A stretch of 64,000 nucleotides of DNA from Planctomycetota bacterium (GTDB lineage: Bacteria > Planctomycetota > UBA1135). Location of the stretch: assembly GCA_008501825.1 (NCBI GenBank), contig QQUA01000005.1, forward strand, positions 41,416-105,415, in the 5' to 3' direction. Shown here in pieces: positions 32,283 through 43,100 of the stretch (position 1 is the first letter of the stretch; each line of letters begins with the position of its first letter). The notes under the pieces were generated by a model. It saw nothing but the letters and a program-made list of their open reading frames with translations. It was not told where the DNA came from and ran no database searches. A program made the translations under genes and the position numbers.

Positions 32283-33725
32283 ATGTCCGACAAAAATCGA
32301 TTGACCTCCTCCAACGGAAGCCCGGTCGCCGACAACCAGAACGCCCTGACGGCGGGGCCCAAGGGCCCGCTCCTGGCTCAGGACTGGCAACTCTGGCAAA
32401 AGCATGCCCACTTCAATCGGGAGCGGATTCCGGAACGGGTAGTGCACGCCAAGGGATCCGGGGCTTACGGTACCTTGACCATTTCCGGAGACATCAGCGC
32501 TTACACCAAGGCGGCCTTGTTGCAGCCGGGTGCTCAATCCGAGTGCTTCTTGCGCTTTTCAACCGTCGCCGGGGAAAGCGGAGCGGCCGACGCCGAACGT
32601 GACGTCCGCGGCTTTGCCTTGAAAGTCTATTCCGAGGAGGGGAATTGGGACCTGGTCGGCAATAACACGCCGGTGTTTTTCCTGCGAGACCCTTCGAAAT
32701 TTCCCGACTTCGTCCATACCCAAAAGCGGGATCCGCAAAGCAATCTTCGCAATCCCGTGGCGATGTGGGATTTTTGGTCTTACAGCCCGGAAAGCCTGCA
32801 CCAAATCACCATGCTGTTTTCCGATCGAGGATTGCCGAAAAGCTATCGGCACATGAACGGCTATGGTTCTCACACCTTCAGTCTGATCAACCACGAGGGC
32901 GAGCGCTTCTGGGTGAAATTCCACTTCAAGACCGAGCAAGGCATTCAATGTTTAAGCGATGAGGAATCCGCCGAGTTGATCGGGCGGGACCGGGAAAGCC
33001 ATCAGAGAGACTTGTTTGAAGCGATTGAAGGCGGCGATTTCCCGCGCTGGAAGCTAAAGGTGCAAATCATGCCCGAGGCTGAAGCCGCCAATCAAAAGTT
33101 CGATCCGTTCGATTTGACCAAGGTGTGGCCGCACAGCGATTTTCCGCTGATCGACGTTGGCACTCTGGAACTCAACCGCAATCCGGAAAACTACTTCGCG
33201 GAAGTGGAGCAAGCCGCCTTTTCTCCTTCCAACGTAGTACCCGGAATCGGGCACAGCCCCGATCGCATGTTGCAAGCGCGCATCATGTCCTACCCGGACG
33301 CCCATCGCTACCGCTTGGGAGTCAACTTTGAAAGCCTTCCGGTCAATGCACCGAAGGCTGCTTCCGCCCGCAACTACTACCGAGCCGGCCAGATGCGCTT
33401 CGACGGCAATGGCGGTTCTGCGGTGAATTACGAGCCGAATTCCTTTGGAGGGCCGGTGGAAGATCCCACCGCAAAGGAACCGCCGATGGCTTTGGAAGGC
33501 ATGGTGGATCGATACGACCACCGCCAGGGCTTTGATGATTTCAGCCAGGCCGGCAACCTGTTCCGTTTGTTCGACGACGGGCAAAAGCGACGTTTGGCCT
33601 CTGCGATCGCCGGCTCCATGGTCGGAGTGCCGGAGCAAATCTTGCAAAGGCAACTGCCTTACTTCGATCAAGCCGACCCCGAATACGGTCGCTTGGTCCG
33701 GGAAGCCTTGACCGAACAAAGCTGA
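32283..33725 (+). CDS. katA: Monofunctional heme catalase
   Basis: A 480-residue small-subunit catalase that converts hydrogen peroxide to water and oxygen. The catalytic histidine is H55 in [12 protein letters not shown], the distal asparagine lies in GNNTPVFF near residue 127, and the heme-ligating tyrosine is Y337 in [27 protein letters not shown] and [11 protein letters not shown] are also family-typical. Length fits the clade-3 catalases. The ATG at 32283 removes 21 upstream residues that do not belong to the family. The IS ends about 150 bases upstream and might affect expression. A strong terminator follows. Confidence 0.95.
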   Translation: MSDKNRLTSSNGSPVADNQNALTAGPKGPLLAQDWQLWQKHAHFNRERIPERVVHAKGSGAYGTLTISGDISAYTKAALLQPGAQSECFLRFSTVAGESGAADAERDVRGFALKVYSEEGNWDLVGNNTPVFFLRDPSKFPDFVHTQKRDPQSNLRNPVAMWDFWSYSPESLHQITMLFSDRGLPKSYRHMNGYGSHTFSLINHEGERFWVKFHFKTEQGIQCLSDEESAELIGRDRESHQRDLFEAIEGGDFPRWKLKVQIMPEAEAANQKFDPFDLTKVWPHSDFPLIDVGTLELNRNPENYFAEVEQAAFSPSNVVPGIGHSPDRMLQARIMSYPDAHRYRLGVNFESLPVNAPKAASARNYYRAGQMRFDGNGGSAVNYEPNSFGGPVEDPTAKEPPMALEGMVDRYDHRQGFDDFSQAGNLFRLFDDGQKRRLASAIAGSMVGVPEQILQRQLPYFDQADPEYGRLVREALTEQS

Positions 33726-33733
33726 TTTTTTGA

Positions 33734-33787
33734 GGCGGTCTTCGGGGCTCGTTTCTCCCTCCAGGGGCTCCGGAGGCCGTCTTTTTT
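33734..33787 (+). terminator. Intrinsic terminator after the catalase gene
   Basis: A 12-bp stem with three G-U pairs (33734-33745 with 33770-33781), a long loop and six T residues. Confidence 0.7.
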
Positions 33788-33813
33788 CGGATCGGCGATT
33801 ATCATGAACAGCC

Positions 33814-34194
33814 TTGGCGAACTCCTGCGACCGGCAATCCGAATTCACGCCCGGCAGTCCATGCGAACTTTGTGGCCGCCGCTTGGAGCGCCTTTCCAAA
33901 CATCACTTGATTCCCCAGTCCCGGCACCGGAACAAGCGCAACAAGAGACAATTCGACCGAAGCGAGGTCAAAACTCGAATCGCCTGGCTCTGTCGACCTT
34001 GCCATGCCAACGTCCATTTGGTGTTTGCCAATAAAGAGCTCGAGCGGCAATTCAACCAGGTTGATCTCCTCCGGGCTCATCCCGATATTCAAAAATTCAT
34101 CGCTTGGATCCGGGACAAGCCGGCCGAAACCGGCGTTTCCTTCAAGGGCAGCCGCAGTCGAATGCAGAAGAAGTCCCGGCGCCGGCGACCTTAA
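33814..34194 (+). CDS. HNH-type zinc-binding protein
   Basis: A 126-residue protein of the HNH group. CELCGRR near residue 17 and WLCRPCHANVH near residue 60 supply two CxxC zinc knuckles, and KHHLIPQSRHRNKR between them holds the HH of the HNH core. The C-terminus is very basic (KKSRRRR). The only usable start is the TTG at 33814, because an in-frame stop lies nine bases upstream. A TATCAT hexamer at 33800-33805 is eight bases before it. It converges with glgC with a 4-base overlap. It may be a nuclease or a simple nucleic-acid-binding protein. Confidence 0.7.
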   Translation: MANSCDRQSEFTPGSPCELCGRRLERLSKHHLIPQSRHRNKRNKRQFDRSEVKTRIAWLCRPCHANVHLVFANKELERQFNQVDLLRAHPDIQKFIAWIRDKPAETGVSFKGSRSRMQKKSRRRRP

Positions 34195-35444
34195 TGCACC
34201 AATTGCGGTTTGAATCGGGCCTTTCGGGGAACCACCACGATTCCGCTGGAGGTGACGTGAAACCGCTTGGCGTCCTCTTCCAGGTCATAACCGATGGTCA
34301 TGTCCGAAGGAACTTCCGCCCATTTATCCAAAATGGCTTTTCGCACCTTGGCGCCCGGGTGAACTTGAACGCCGCTGAACAGGATGGAATCCTCCACCAG
34401 GGCCCCCTCGGCCACGTGCACTCGATTGGAAAGTACCGAGCGGTAAACCGACCCTCCTGAAACCACGACTCCGGGACTTAGCATGGAATCGGAAACTTTA
34501 GCCACCTTACTTTGATCGCCGGAAAAAATGGTTTTCGCCGGCGGATCGTTGTGCCATAGGGAATAAATCGGCCAATTTAAATCGTGCAGGTTCAACTGCG
34601 GTAAGGGACCGCACAAATCCATGTGGGCGTCGAAAAAGGCGTCAATGGTGCCCACGTCGCGCCAGTAGGGCGTGTGAGAACCGTCGACGTCCCGGAACGC
34701 GTGGGCATAGACTTTCGACTCTTTGATCATTGCCGGAATGATGTTTTTGCCGAAATCGTGACTGCTGTTCGGATCGGCGGCATCCGCTTGCAAGCGTTGA
34801 ATCAATTCTTCGGTTTCAAAGACGTAGATTCCCATGCTTCCCAGGCAGTAGCCGGGCTCACCGGGGATTTCCCGGCCGCGGGGCGGTTTTTCATCAAAAG
34901 CCACCACACGTTGGTGAGGGTCGACCGAGAAAATTCCAAAGCGCGGGCTTTCCGCCACCGGAATGCGGACCGCCCCGATGGTCAGCGCCGCTTCGTGCTC
35001 CAAGTGTTCCCGCAGCATTTCGCGGTAGTCCATTTTGTAAATGTGATCGCCGCTGAGGACCAAAACCCGCTTCGGTCGCTCATCCACGATGGTGGCCAGG
35101 TTCTGATAGATGGCGTCGGCGGTTCCCTGGTACCAGCGCTCTTCCCTCCGGTGGTGAGGGGGGCGAACGCTGATGAATTGCTCCAGCCTTCTGGGGAGGA
35201 AGTTCCAGCCGAAGCGAATGTGTTCCTCCAGGGAGCGGGCTTGATATTGGGTGAGCACGTAAACCCGTCGCAGGCCGGAATGAATGCAGTTACTGAGAGT
35301 GAAATCTATGATTCGATACACGCCCCCGAAAGGCACCGCCGGCTTGGCTCGGTCGGTGGTGAGAGGCTCAAGGCGAGAGCCCTTGCCTCCGGCCAAAATC
35401 AAGGTCAGAGTGTCGGAGAGATCAAGCGAAAAGGGAGTCGGCAT
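34191..35444 (-). CDS. glgC: Glucose-1-phosphate adenylyltransferase
   Basis: A 417-residue enzyme that makes ADP-glucose from glucose-1-phosphate and ATP, the committed step of bacterial glycogen synthesis. Motifs are ILAGGKGSRLEPLT, RAKPAVPFGGVYRIIDFTLSN, WYQGTADAIYQN, LSGDHIYKMDY, PYWRDVGTIDAF and a left-handed beta-helix C-terminus. The ATG at 35444 (MPTPFSLDLS) is preferred over in-frame codons upstream. It diverges from the debranching-enzyme gene, with a 140-base promoter region between them. The product feeds GlgA and probably the GT3 domain of the fusion protein. Confidence 0.95.
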   Translation of the reverse strand: MPTPFSLDLSDTLTLILAGGKGSRLEPLTTDRAKPAVPFGGVYRIIDFTLSNCIHSGLRRVYVLTQYQARSLEEHIRFGWNFLPRRLEQFISVRPPHHRREERWYQGTADAIYQNLATIVDERPKRVLVLSGDHIYKMDYREMLREHLEHEAALTIGAVRIPVAESPRFGIFSVDPHQRVVAFDEKPPRGREIPGEPGYCLGSMGIYVFETEELIQRLQADAADPNSSHDFGKNIIPAMIKESKVYAHAFRDVDGSHTPYWRDVGTIDAFFDAHMDLCGPLPQLNLHDLNWPIYSLWHNDPPAKTIFSGDQSKVAKVSDSMLSPGVVVSGGSVYRSVLSNRVHVAEGALVEDSILFSGVQVHPGAKVRKAILDKWAEVPSDMTIGYDLEEDAKRFHVTSSGIVVVPRKARFKPQLVH

Positions 35445-35572
35445 GGGGGCAGGGCGTAGGCTGGGACCGCGCGTGCTTGAACCTAGCATGCCGAAACCGG
35501 AGGACCTTGTGTAGGGCGCTTTGAAGAACTAGCGATTCTTAGAAGCGGATCTTCATCTCCTGACCCGGGCTT

Positions 35573-35578
35573 CATAAT
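35573..35578 (+). promoter_or_regulatory. Putative -10 element for the glucan operon (leaderless)
   Basis: CATAAT six bases before the ATG at 35585. It matches the spacing seen at 24318, 57908 and 58239. Confidence 0.45.
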
Positions 35579-35584
35579 CTAAGC

Positions 35585-37540
35585 ATGGCGCCAGGCGCCG
35601 CCCTCATGGAGCATCCCACGGTTCCCTCGGTCGATCCGGTGGAGCTAGACCGACAAAGTTGCGTCCAGCTCGACCAGGCCTTGGCCGTGGAGTGGCTGGA
35701 GGGCAACGGCCGGCAGGCCTACGCCGCCTCCACCGTGCCGAGTTGTCCGACTCGGCGGCATCACGGTCTGCTGGTGGTGACGCCGGCCGATTTGGCTGAA
35801 GCCCACGTCTTTTTAAGTCGAATGGAGGAAGTCCTTCGAGTGGAAGGGCAGGCCTTTCCGCTGTCGGTGGCCCGCTATCCGGACACTTGGGCTCCCGAAG
35901 GCCATTTGGCCATGGAAGGCTTCCGCCTGCATCCCTTTCCCGAAGCTCGTTATCGTTGCGGAGACTTTCTGTTGCGCCGGCAATGGCTGATGGCCGAAGG
36001 CCGCAACCTGCTTCTACTGTGCTATCAAGTGGAGCCGGGGCCGAGTAGCCAAACCAGTTTGGAATTGGAGCTGCGACCGCTTTTGGCTTGTCGTCCAGCT
36101 TCGGCCTTGACCCGGGAGAACGAGGAACTGGATGGTTCGTTTCGGCGCTTGCCGGACGGATTCCGCTGCCGGCCCTATCAAAGTTTGCCCCCGGTAGATT
36201 TCACCGTCGGCGGTGGACCTCACCGTTTTCTGCCGGATCCGGTCTGGTACCGCAACTTCATTTTGATCGAGGACCAGAAGGCGGAACGCGATCACCAGGA
36301 AGACCATTTCTCCCCAGGCATTCTGCGTTTTCCTTTGCGCGCCGGACGACCGGTGGCGCTGGCGGTTTCCGTGGAAGGACCGGAACGGAGTCCGTTGAAG
36401 CTTTGGCTGGGAGAAAGCGGTCGCCGCCGCCAGCGTTGGGCCGATACCAGCCGCTGCCTAGGCGGGCGCGTGGATTGGGCGGCCCGCATCTTCCGGGTTC
36501 GGCGCCGCGATCAAAGCCCCGGATTGGCTCCCTACCCGCCGCAGCCTTTCCAATCGGGAGTCGATACCTTCATCACCCTTCCGGGGCTTGGAACCGCCTG
36601 CGGCCGCCTGTCCGGAGCCGCGCAAGTTCTGGACGGGATTCGCCCATATCAAAAGGACGGCTTGCTTCCCAGTCATATCGCCACCGACGGCGAAGGGCAT
36701 CGCTGGGAATCCCTAGAGCCCTCTCTTTGGTTTGCCTGGTCGGTCCGTCATTTCCAAAAAGCAGGCGGCGATAGCGCTTTTTTACATGAGCGAATGTTGC
36801 CCGTTCTGGAGGGCATTCATCAGGCGGTGCAGGAGGGTTTAGCTGTCTTGGGCTTGGCCTTGGACCCAAGCCAACTGTTGCACCGAGAAGGTCACTTCCC
36901 CTTGCAATTGAACGCTCTTTGGTATGCCTTTTTGGCCCAACTGGAGCATTTGTATCGGGACCGCGGCCAAAGCCGAACCGAAAAGCGCTTTCGGGATCAA
37001 CGGCGAGCTGCGCGCCGTGAATTTCTCCGTCGATTTTGGATGCCGGAACGAGGCTATCTGGCTTGCTCTTGGAGTGAAGCCGGGCCCGAACCCGATTTGA
37101 AGGCTGACGCAGTGGTGGCCGCCTCCTTGGAGTGGAGCCCGTTGACCAAGGCACGACGAGCCCAGGTGGTCCAGGCGGTTCGGAAAGATTTGCTGACTCC
37201 TTTCGGCTTGCGCCTAGCTGTCGAGGCGGGATCGAAACAAGACGACCGTGAGGTGGGCGAAGAGGAAAGCGGTTCAACCCCTCAACCGGCTTATCCTTGG
37301 TTGCTCGGATTTTTCGCCGAAGCGGCTTTGCGGGCCTGGGGGCCCCGCCGCAGGGTGCTGGAAGAAATCCAACGAATTTGGCGGGGACCGTCCAGCCACA
37401 TGGACGGCTTCGGCTTGGATCAAATTGCAGAATCCTTTGAGGATCGAGCTCCCTACGGGCCAATCGGTGCCCCGGCTCATGCCATGAACCTGGCCGAATT
37501 GCGGCGCAGCCTGGATATGTTGGAAAGGCGGGCCCCATGA
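35585..37540 (+). CDS. Glycogen debranching enzyme (amylo-alpha-1,6-glucosidase type)
   Basis: A 651-residue protein with the bacterial glycogen-debranching N-terminal domain (AVEWLEGNGRQAYAAS, TRRHHGLLV) and the C-terminal (alpha/alpha)6 catalytic domain. In the latter, VDTFITLPGLG, ATDGEGHRWESLEPSLWFAW and LQLNALWYAFLAQLEH correspond to the conserved GRDTxIALPGL, D-x-SLWF and E-I-NALWY motifs. The NALWY motif lacks the usual preceding V-E-I, so activity could be altered. The ATG at 35585 has a -10-like hexamer six bases upstream; the ATG at 35606 is an alternative. The last four bases overlap the next gene. Confidence 0.85.
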   Translation: MAPGAALMEHPTVPSVDPVELDRQSCVQLDQALAVEWLEGNGRQAYAASTVPSCPTRRHHGLLVVTPADLAEAHVFLSRMEEVLRVEGQAFPLSVARYPDTWAPEGHLAMEGFRLHPFPEARYRCGDFLLRRQWLMAEGRNLLLLCYQVEPGPSSQTSLELELRPLLACRPASALTRENEELDGSFRRLPDGFRCRPYQSLPPVDFTVGGGPHRFLPDPVWYRNFILIEDQKAERDHQEDHFSPGILRFPLRAGRPVALAVSVEGPERSPLKLWLGESGRRRQRWADTSRCLGGRVDWAARIFRVRRRDQSPGLAPYPPQPFQSGVDTFITLPGLGTACGRLSGAAQVLDGIRPYQKDGLLPSHIATDGEGHRWESLEPSLWFAWSVRHFQKAGGDSAFLHERMLPVLEGIHQAVQEGLAVLGLALDPSQLLHREGHFPLQLNALWYAFLAQLEHLYRDRGQSRTEKRFRDQRRAARREFLRRFWMPERGYLACSWSEAGPEPDLKADAVVAASLEWSPLTKARRAQVVQAVRKDLLTPFGLRLAVEAGSKQDDREVGEEESGSTPQPAYPWLLGFFAEAALRAWGPRRRVLEEIQRIWRGPSSHMDGFGLDQIAESFEDRAPYGPIGAPAHAMNLAELRRSLDMLERRAP

Positions 37541-38796
37541 AGGTCCTCATGCTGGGCTGGGAATTCCCGCCCCACCTGTCCGGCGGTCTCGGAACCGCCT
37601 GCCAAGGGCTGTCTCGCGCCTTGACTGGGCAGGGCTTGGAACTTTGCTTCCTCTTGCCTCGGCTGCACGGAGACGAGAGTTCCCCCGGAGTCAGCTTTTG
37701 CGACGTTCCCGCCGATTCGGAGGGAGAGGCCGTAGCTGAAATCGTGGCGGTGGCCAGCCCGCTTCGACCCTATGCCGACCGCTGGGTGGAGCCTCCGGTG
37801 GCCAAGAGAGGGCCCTTGGCCGGGGGATATGGACCGGATTTGATGGCCGAGGTGACCGCCTTCGCCGATCGTTCGGCCAAAGCGGTAGAGCAGGAGACAT
37901 TCGATTTGGTTCATGCCCACGATTGGATGACGTGGCCGGCCGCCCTGCACCTTCGTCGACATCGAGGGGTTCCCTTCGTGGCCCACGTTCACTCCTGCGA
38001 ATTCGATCGCAACGGAGACCGGGGCCATGCTTGGATCGAAGCCTGCGAAGGGGAAGCCTTGGCCTCCGCCGATCAGGTGGTTTGCGTCAGTCGCTACACC
38101 GCCGATCGTGTGGCCGAGCGTTATGGCGTCGGCCGTAATCGCTTACACGTCATCCACAACGGCGTAGAGCCGGTGCCGGCGGCGCTCCCTAGGCGAACCC
38201 ATCCTGGCCGTCCCACCATCCTCTTCCTCGGCCGGGTCACGTTTCAGAAAGGGCCCCGGCATTTCTTGGAAGTGGCGGCTCATTTGTCCGAACGGCTTCC
38301 TCAAGCCCGCTTCCTGCTGGTGGGAAATGGCGATCTACTGGCGGAAATGGTGGAGTTGGCCGCCGACTCCGGCCTGGCGCGGAAGTTGTTTTTCCCCGGC
38401 TTTTTGCAGGGGGAGGAATTGGAAAAGGTGTTTGCTTTGGCCGACGTCCTGGTGCTGCCTTCGGTGTCGGAACCCTTCGGCCTGACACCGCTCGAGGCTT
38501 TGCAACGGGGAGTTCCGGTCGTGCTTTCTCGGCGCTGTGGAGTCGCGGAAGCTCTTCCCCATTGTTTGCTCGCCGATCCCGGCAATTCCGCCGATATGGC
38601 GGAGAAAATCCTGGCGGTTTTGCAGCGACCGGGGCTGAGACGATTTCTGCTCCGGGAGGGCCGGCGCAGTTTGAAAAAGCTGACCTGGGATCGGGCTGCC
38701 GGCCAGTGGATGGAGCTGTATCAGCGGATTTTGAACGGCCACGGCGGGGATGCTTGCAGGGAGGCTCCGGAGCCCTACCCTATGAGCCCTTCGTAG
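37537..38796 (+). CDS. GT4/GT5-like glycosyltransferase
   Basis: A 419-residue GT-B glycosyltransferase. The N-terminus MLGWEFPPHLSGGLGTAC carries the nucleotide-sugar GGLG loop, VHAHDWMTW and VSRYTADRV lie in the linker, VIHNGVEP and LFLGRVTFQKG follow, and PSVSEPFGLTPLEALQRGVP is the E-x7-E donor site. Its start overlaps the debranching gene as ATGA, so the two are coupled. In several bacteria a GT4 of this type sits between a debranching enzyme and a GH57 enzyme; it may elongate or prime alpha-glucan. The acceptor is unknown. Confidence 0.85.
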   Translation: MKVLMLGWEFPPHLSGGLGTACQGLSRALTGQGLELCFLLPRLHGDESSPGVSFCDVPADSEGEAVAEIVAVASPLRPYADRWVEPPVAKRGPLAGGYGPDLMAEVTAFADRSAKAVEQETFDLVHAHDWMTWPAALHLRRHRGVPFVAHVHSCEFDRNGDRGHAWIEACEGEALASADQVVCVSRYTADRVAERYGVGRNRLHVIHNGVEPVPAALPRRTHPGRPTILFLGRVTFQKGPRHFLEVAAHLSERLPQARFLLVGNGDLLAEMVELAADSGLARKLFFPGFLQGEELEKVFALADVLVLPSVSEPFGLTPLEALQRGVPVVLSRRCGVAEALPHCLLADPGNSADMAEKILAVLQRPGLRRFLLREGRRSLKKLTWDRAAGQWMELYQRILNGHGGDACREAPEPYPMSPS

Positions 38797-38868
38797 CCCG
38801 GGAATTCCAGCAATGACGGAAACGCAGATCGGAAATCCACCGCTGAGCCGTCACCAAAGAGGCCTCCA

Positions 38869-40119
38869 TTGACCGCAGTCACTTTTTACTTTCAGGTACA
38901 CCAGCCTTTCCGGCTGCGGCCTTTTCGGTTCTTCGACATCGGCGAAGGCAAGGCATATTTCGAGGAGGAAAGCAATCAAGGCATCTTCCGGCGGGTCGCC
39001 GATCGCTGCTATTTGCCGATGAACGACTTGCTGTTGAAGTTGATCGACCGCTATGAAGGGCGATTCCGGTGCGCTTTTTCCCTGTCCGGAACCGTGATCG
39101 AGCAAATGCAACGCTGGTACCCGGAAGTCTTGCATAGCTTTCAGCGTCTTGCCGAGACCGGAGCGGTGGAATTTCTCTGCGAGACCTCCCACCATTCCCT
39201 CAGTTTTTTGGCGGACGAGGAGGAGTTTCTCACCCAAGTTTCCACCCAGCAGGCCTTGGTGGAATCTTTGTTCGACCAAAAGCCGGTGACCTTCCGCAAC
39301 ACCGAGCTGGTGATCAGCAATGATTTGGCCGCCAAAGTCGAATCACTCGGTTTCCGGATCCTATTGGGGGAAGGGGCCGATTCCTTGTTGCAGGAAAAAA
39401 GTTCGCAAAAGGTCTATGGCGTCAAAGGAACCAAGGATTTGAAACTCTTGTTGCGGACCTACCGTTTCGCCGACGACATCGCCTTCCGATTTAGCAACAA
39501 GGATTGGGAAGGCTATCCCTTGCTGGCCGATACCTTCGCCGACTCGATGGCTGAAGTGCCGGAAGACGCTCCCTGTCTCGGTTTGTTCATGGATTATGAA
39601 ACCTTCGGCGAGCACCAGTGGGCCGATACCGGAATCTTCGATTTTATGGAGTATTTGCCCAAGTTTCTGTTCGACAAAGGTCGCTTTCAATTTCAGACGC
39701 CGAAGGAGGTCGCCGCCGAGCACGAGATCTCTGAGCGCCTGGACATTCCCAAGCCGGTGTCCTGGGCCGACGAGGCTCGAGACCTGACTGCTTGGCTGGG
39801 CAATCCCATGCAGAAAGCGGCTCACGAAGCCCTTTACGATTTGTTGCCTCGGGCCTTGCAGGCCGCCGACCAAGGCGCCCCGGAATGGTTGGAAATCTGG
39901 AGAAAACTTTCCACTTCCGATCATGTTTATTACATGTGTACCAAGTTCTTCGCCGACGGCGACGTTCACAAATATTTCAGTCCCTATGCGACCCCTCACG
40001 ATGCTTTCATTACGTTCATGAACGTATTGGAAGATTTGGCCCGGCGCTTGAATGCTTGTTTGAGCGAGGCGCCGGCTGAACAAGAACCGTCAACAGAAGA
40101 ATCGTCGGAATCGGAATAG
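38869..40119 (+). CDS. GH57 family glycoside hydrolase
   Basis: A 416-residue GH57 enzyme. Motif 1 is FYFQVHQPFRLRPF, CETSHHSLSFL near residue 104 matches the E-T-x-x-H-S-L segment, FRNTELVISND near residue 143 holds the probable nucleophilic Glu, and LFMDYETFGEH near residue 238 supplies the acid/base Asp. This is the AmyA-like (alpha-amylase) GH57 subgroup, also found beside GT4 genes in Bacteroidetes glucan loci. No signal peptide, so it acts in the cytoplasm on storage glucan. The start is the TTG at 38869; no ATG fits. The C-terminal 25 residues are Ser/Glu-rich. Confidence 0.88.
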   Translation: MTAVTFYFQVHQPFRLRPFRFFDIGEGKAYFEEESNQGIFRRVADRCYLPMNDLLLKLIDRYEGRFRCAFSLSGTVIEQMQRWYPEVLHSFQRLAETGAVEFLCETSHHSLSFLADEEEFLTQVSTQQALVESLFDQKPVTFRNTELVISNDLAAKVESLGFRILLGEGADSLLQEKSSQKVYGVKGTKDLKLLLRTYRFADDIAFRFSNKDWEGYPLLADTFADSMAEVPEDAPCLGLFMDYETFGEHQWADTGIFDFMEYLPKFLFDKGRFQFQTPKEVAAEHEISERLDIPKPVSWADEARDLTAWLGNPMQKAAHEALYDLLPRALQAADQGAPEWLEIWRKLSTSDHVYYMCTKFFADGDVHKYFSPYATPHDAFITFMNVLEDLARRLNACLSEAPAEQEPSTEESSESE

Positions 40120-40131
40120 CGAGAGCCTCCC

Positions 40132-43100
40132 GTGGTCGCCAAATTCAGTTTGTTCGAAGTGAGTTGGGAAGTGGCCAACAAAGTCGGCGGAGTCTGCACC
40201 GCCGTGGCCGGCAAAGCTCCCAGCCTGGTGGAAACCTTTGGCGACCAATACGTCGCCGTAGGACCGTGGCTACTTTCCGAGGATCCGGCTCGGCAAGCCG
40301 CTTTCCAGGATGAACCCGGTTTCGAGGACTTCGTGGAAAGTTGTCGGGGCATGGGCATTCCGGTGCGCGTCGGTCGTTGGACCGTGGCCGGCAGTCCGCG
40401 CACGATTCTGGTGGAATTTTCCAAGTTGATCGAACGCAAGGACGACATTCTGGCCGGCCTTTGGGAGCGGTACAACGTCGACTCCTTGCACGGAGGGTGG
40501 GACTACGTCGAGCCGGTATTGTTCGGACACGCCGCCGGCATGGTGTTGGAGGCCTGGTGGCAACGCTGGCTGCTGCCGAACCGGCGCCGGGCGGTGGTGC
40601 AATTCCATGAATGGCTGACGGCTTCCGGAATGCTTTATCTCAAAGATAAGGCTCCCAGCATCGGCTCGGTCTTTACCGCCCACGCCACCGTGCTCGGCCG
40701 CAGTTTGGCTTCCGGGGGGCGGGCTCCGGAAGAAGGTTTGGATGATTCCACCCCGGAAGAGCTGGCCGAGGTCCACGAGGTCCGGGCCAAACACTCTTTG
40801 GAAGGGATTGCAGTCCGGGAAGCTGACGTATTTACCGCGGTCAGTGAAATCACCGCCAAGGAGGCAGAGCTATTGCACGGCCGCCAGGCTGAACCGCTGT
40901 TACCCAACGGTCTTCATCTGGAGAAGTTGCAACCTTGGAAGGATGGTCTCAAGGAAACCGAAGTCCGGCGCCGATTGTTGGACCTCGCTTCCGCCTTCAG
41001 TGGTGAAGATTGCAGCGACGCAGCTCTGTTGTGTCTTTCCGGCCGATATGAGTTCCACAACAAGGGATTTGACGTCCTTGTGGACGCCCTGGCCAAATTG
41101 GAGGACCGCCCCGGCAAAGCTTTAGTGGTTTATGTGTTTTCCCCTGCTGGCAATTCCGGCGTACGAAAAGAAGTGTTGGAGCGGGTGCGGCAAGGCGGAG
41201 CCGAGGGTTCCCTGGGCTGGGCTACGCACAATTTGTTCGATGAAGACAAAGATCCGTTGCAGGCTCGGTGCCGGGATCGGGGCTTGCATAACCAACCGGG
41301 CGGAAGGGTAAAGCTGATTCACGTTCCGGTCTATTTGGACGGCGAGGACGCCTTGCTTCCTTTCGGATATGAAGCCGTGACGGCGGCGATGGATTTCAGC
41401 GTATTCCCTTCCTTTTATGAACCGTGGGGTTACGGACCTCAGGAAAGCATGGCTCTCGGCGTTCCAACCTTGACCACCGATTACGCTGGATTCGGGCGCT
41501 GGGCGATGGAACAGGGATTGGGAGAGAAACAGGGACTGACCATCCTGCCTCGAGTCAGAGTCAATTATCAAGAAGTGTCGGAAAACCTCAGCCAGCGCAT
41601 TGAACAGCAATTGCTGCACCTGGGAGATCGAGCTTTGTGGCAAAAGCGCTGTCGCAAAGCCGCCCAAAGCTTTTCTTGGCAAGGGATGTTGCCGCAATAT
41701 CAGGCAGCTTATGAAGCCGCCCTTCAAACGGTGGACAAACGCTTGCAGGAAGGTGTCAGCCTCCCTCACCGGCCGACCGTGGCGATTTCGGTCCAGGAAA
41801 GCGCGGCCAAAGAAAAACCGCGCCTGACTCGCTTCGACGTGAAAGCGACGTTGCCGGTTGCTTTGCAGGGATTGGAACGCCTGTCTCGCAACCTTTGGTG
41901 GTGTTGGGATGCGGAAGCCCGATCGTTGTTTGAGGAACTTTCTCCTCGGGGATGGCTTAACAGCGGGCACAATCCGGTGGCTTTGTTGCAAAGAGTCTTT
42001 GCTGAAGACTTGGAAGCAAGGGCGGCCGATCCGGATTACCGCCGGAGGTTGAAAAAAGTTCTGAACCGCATGGACGCTTATATGGCCGAGCCGGCTCAGG
42101 AAGATTTCCTGCAGGAGGACCGTCCGGTGGCTTATTTGTGCGCCGAGTATGGATTGCACGAATCCTTGCCGATCTACAGCGGGGGTTTGGGCATTTTGGC
42201 CGGCGATCATCTGAAATCGGCCAGCGATTTGAATCTACCTTTCGTGGCGGTCGGCCTGTTCTACGGCATGGGATACATGACCCAACAAATGACCGCGGAA
42301 GGAGAGCAAGTCGCCGTCGATCGGGTCAACGATCCGCGCAATTTGCCGATGGCCAAGGTGGTGGACGAGAAGGGCCAACCCCTGGAGATCCGCCTCAGCT
42401 TGCCTGGCCGGGAAATTATTTTGCAAGCATGGCGGGTCCAAGTCGGCCGCGTTCGTTTGTATTTGCTGGATTCCAATTTGCCCGGAAACAGTCAGGAGGA
42501 CCGGGATATCACCCGCCACCTCTACGGCGGGGACGCGGAAATGCGCATCCTGCAAGAAATCATTCTCGGGCGCGGCGGCGCCCGCCTCTTGCACAAACTT
42601 GGAATTCAACCGCGGGTATTTCACCTCAATGAGGGACACGCGGCCTTTTCCAGTTTGGAGAGAGTGGCCCATTTGCTTCGGGACGAAGGCTTGACCTTCG
42701 AAGAAGCCCGAGAAGTGGTCCGGGCCAGTACCGTGTTCACCACCCACACTCCAGTTCCGGCCGGCCACGATCGCTTCGGAGAAGACCTGATGCGGCGCTA
42801 TTTTTCCGACGCTCCCGATTGGGTTGGCTTGCCCTGGGAGAGGTTCCTGCAATTGGGGCAGACCGAAAGCGGCGGTGAAGAGTTCAACATGACTTATTTG
42901 GCTTTGCATTTCGCCGGCATGGTCAACGGCGTCAGTCAAATGCATGGGCGGGTTTCGCAACAACTTCTTGGAGAATATTGGCCCCGATTATTGACTAGCG
43001 AAGTGCCGGTCATCGGCATTACCAACGGCATACATCTCGGAACATGGACCGACGCCAAACTTTGGCGGGCCCTGGGCAGCGAAAGCCATTCCATCGATGC

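Noticed and set aside
33804..33900. ATG at 33804 as start of the HNH gene, with a frameshift
   Set aside because: It is in another frame, and a shift is not needed because the TTG at 33814 opens the correct frame.
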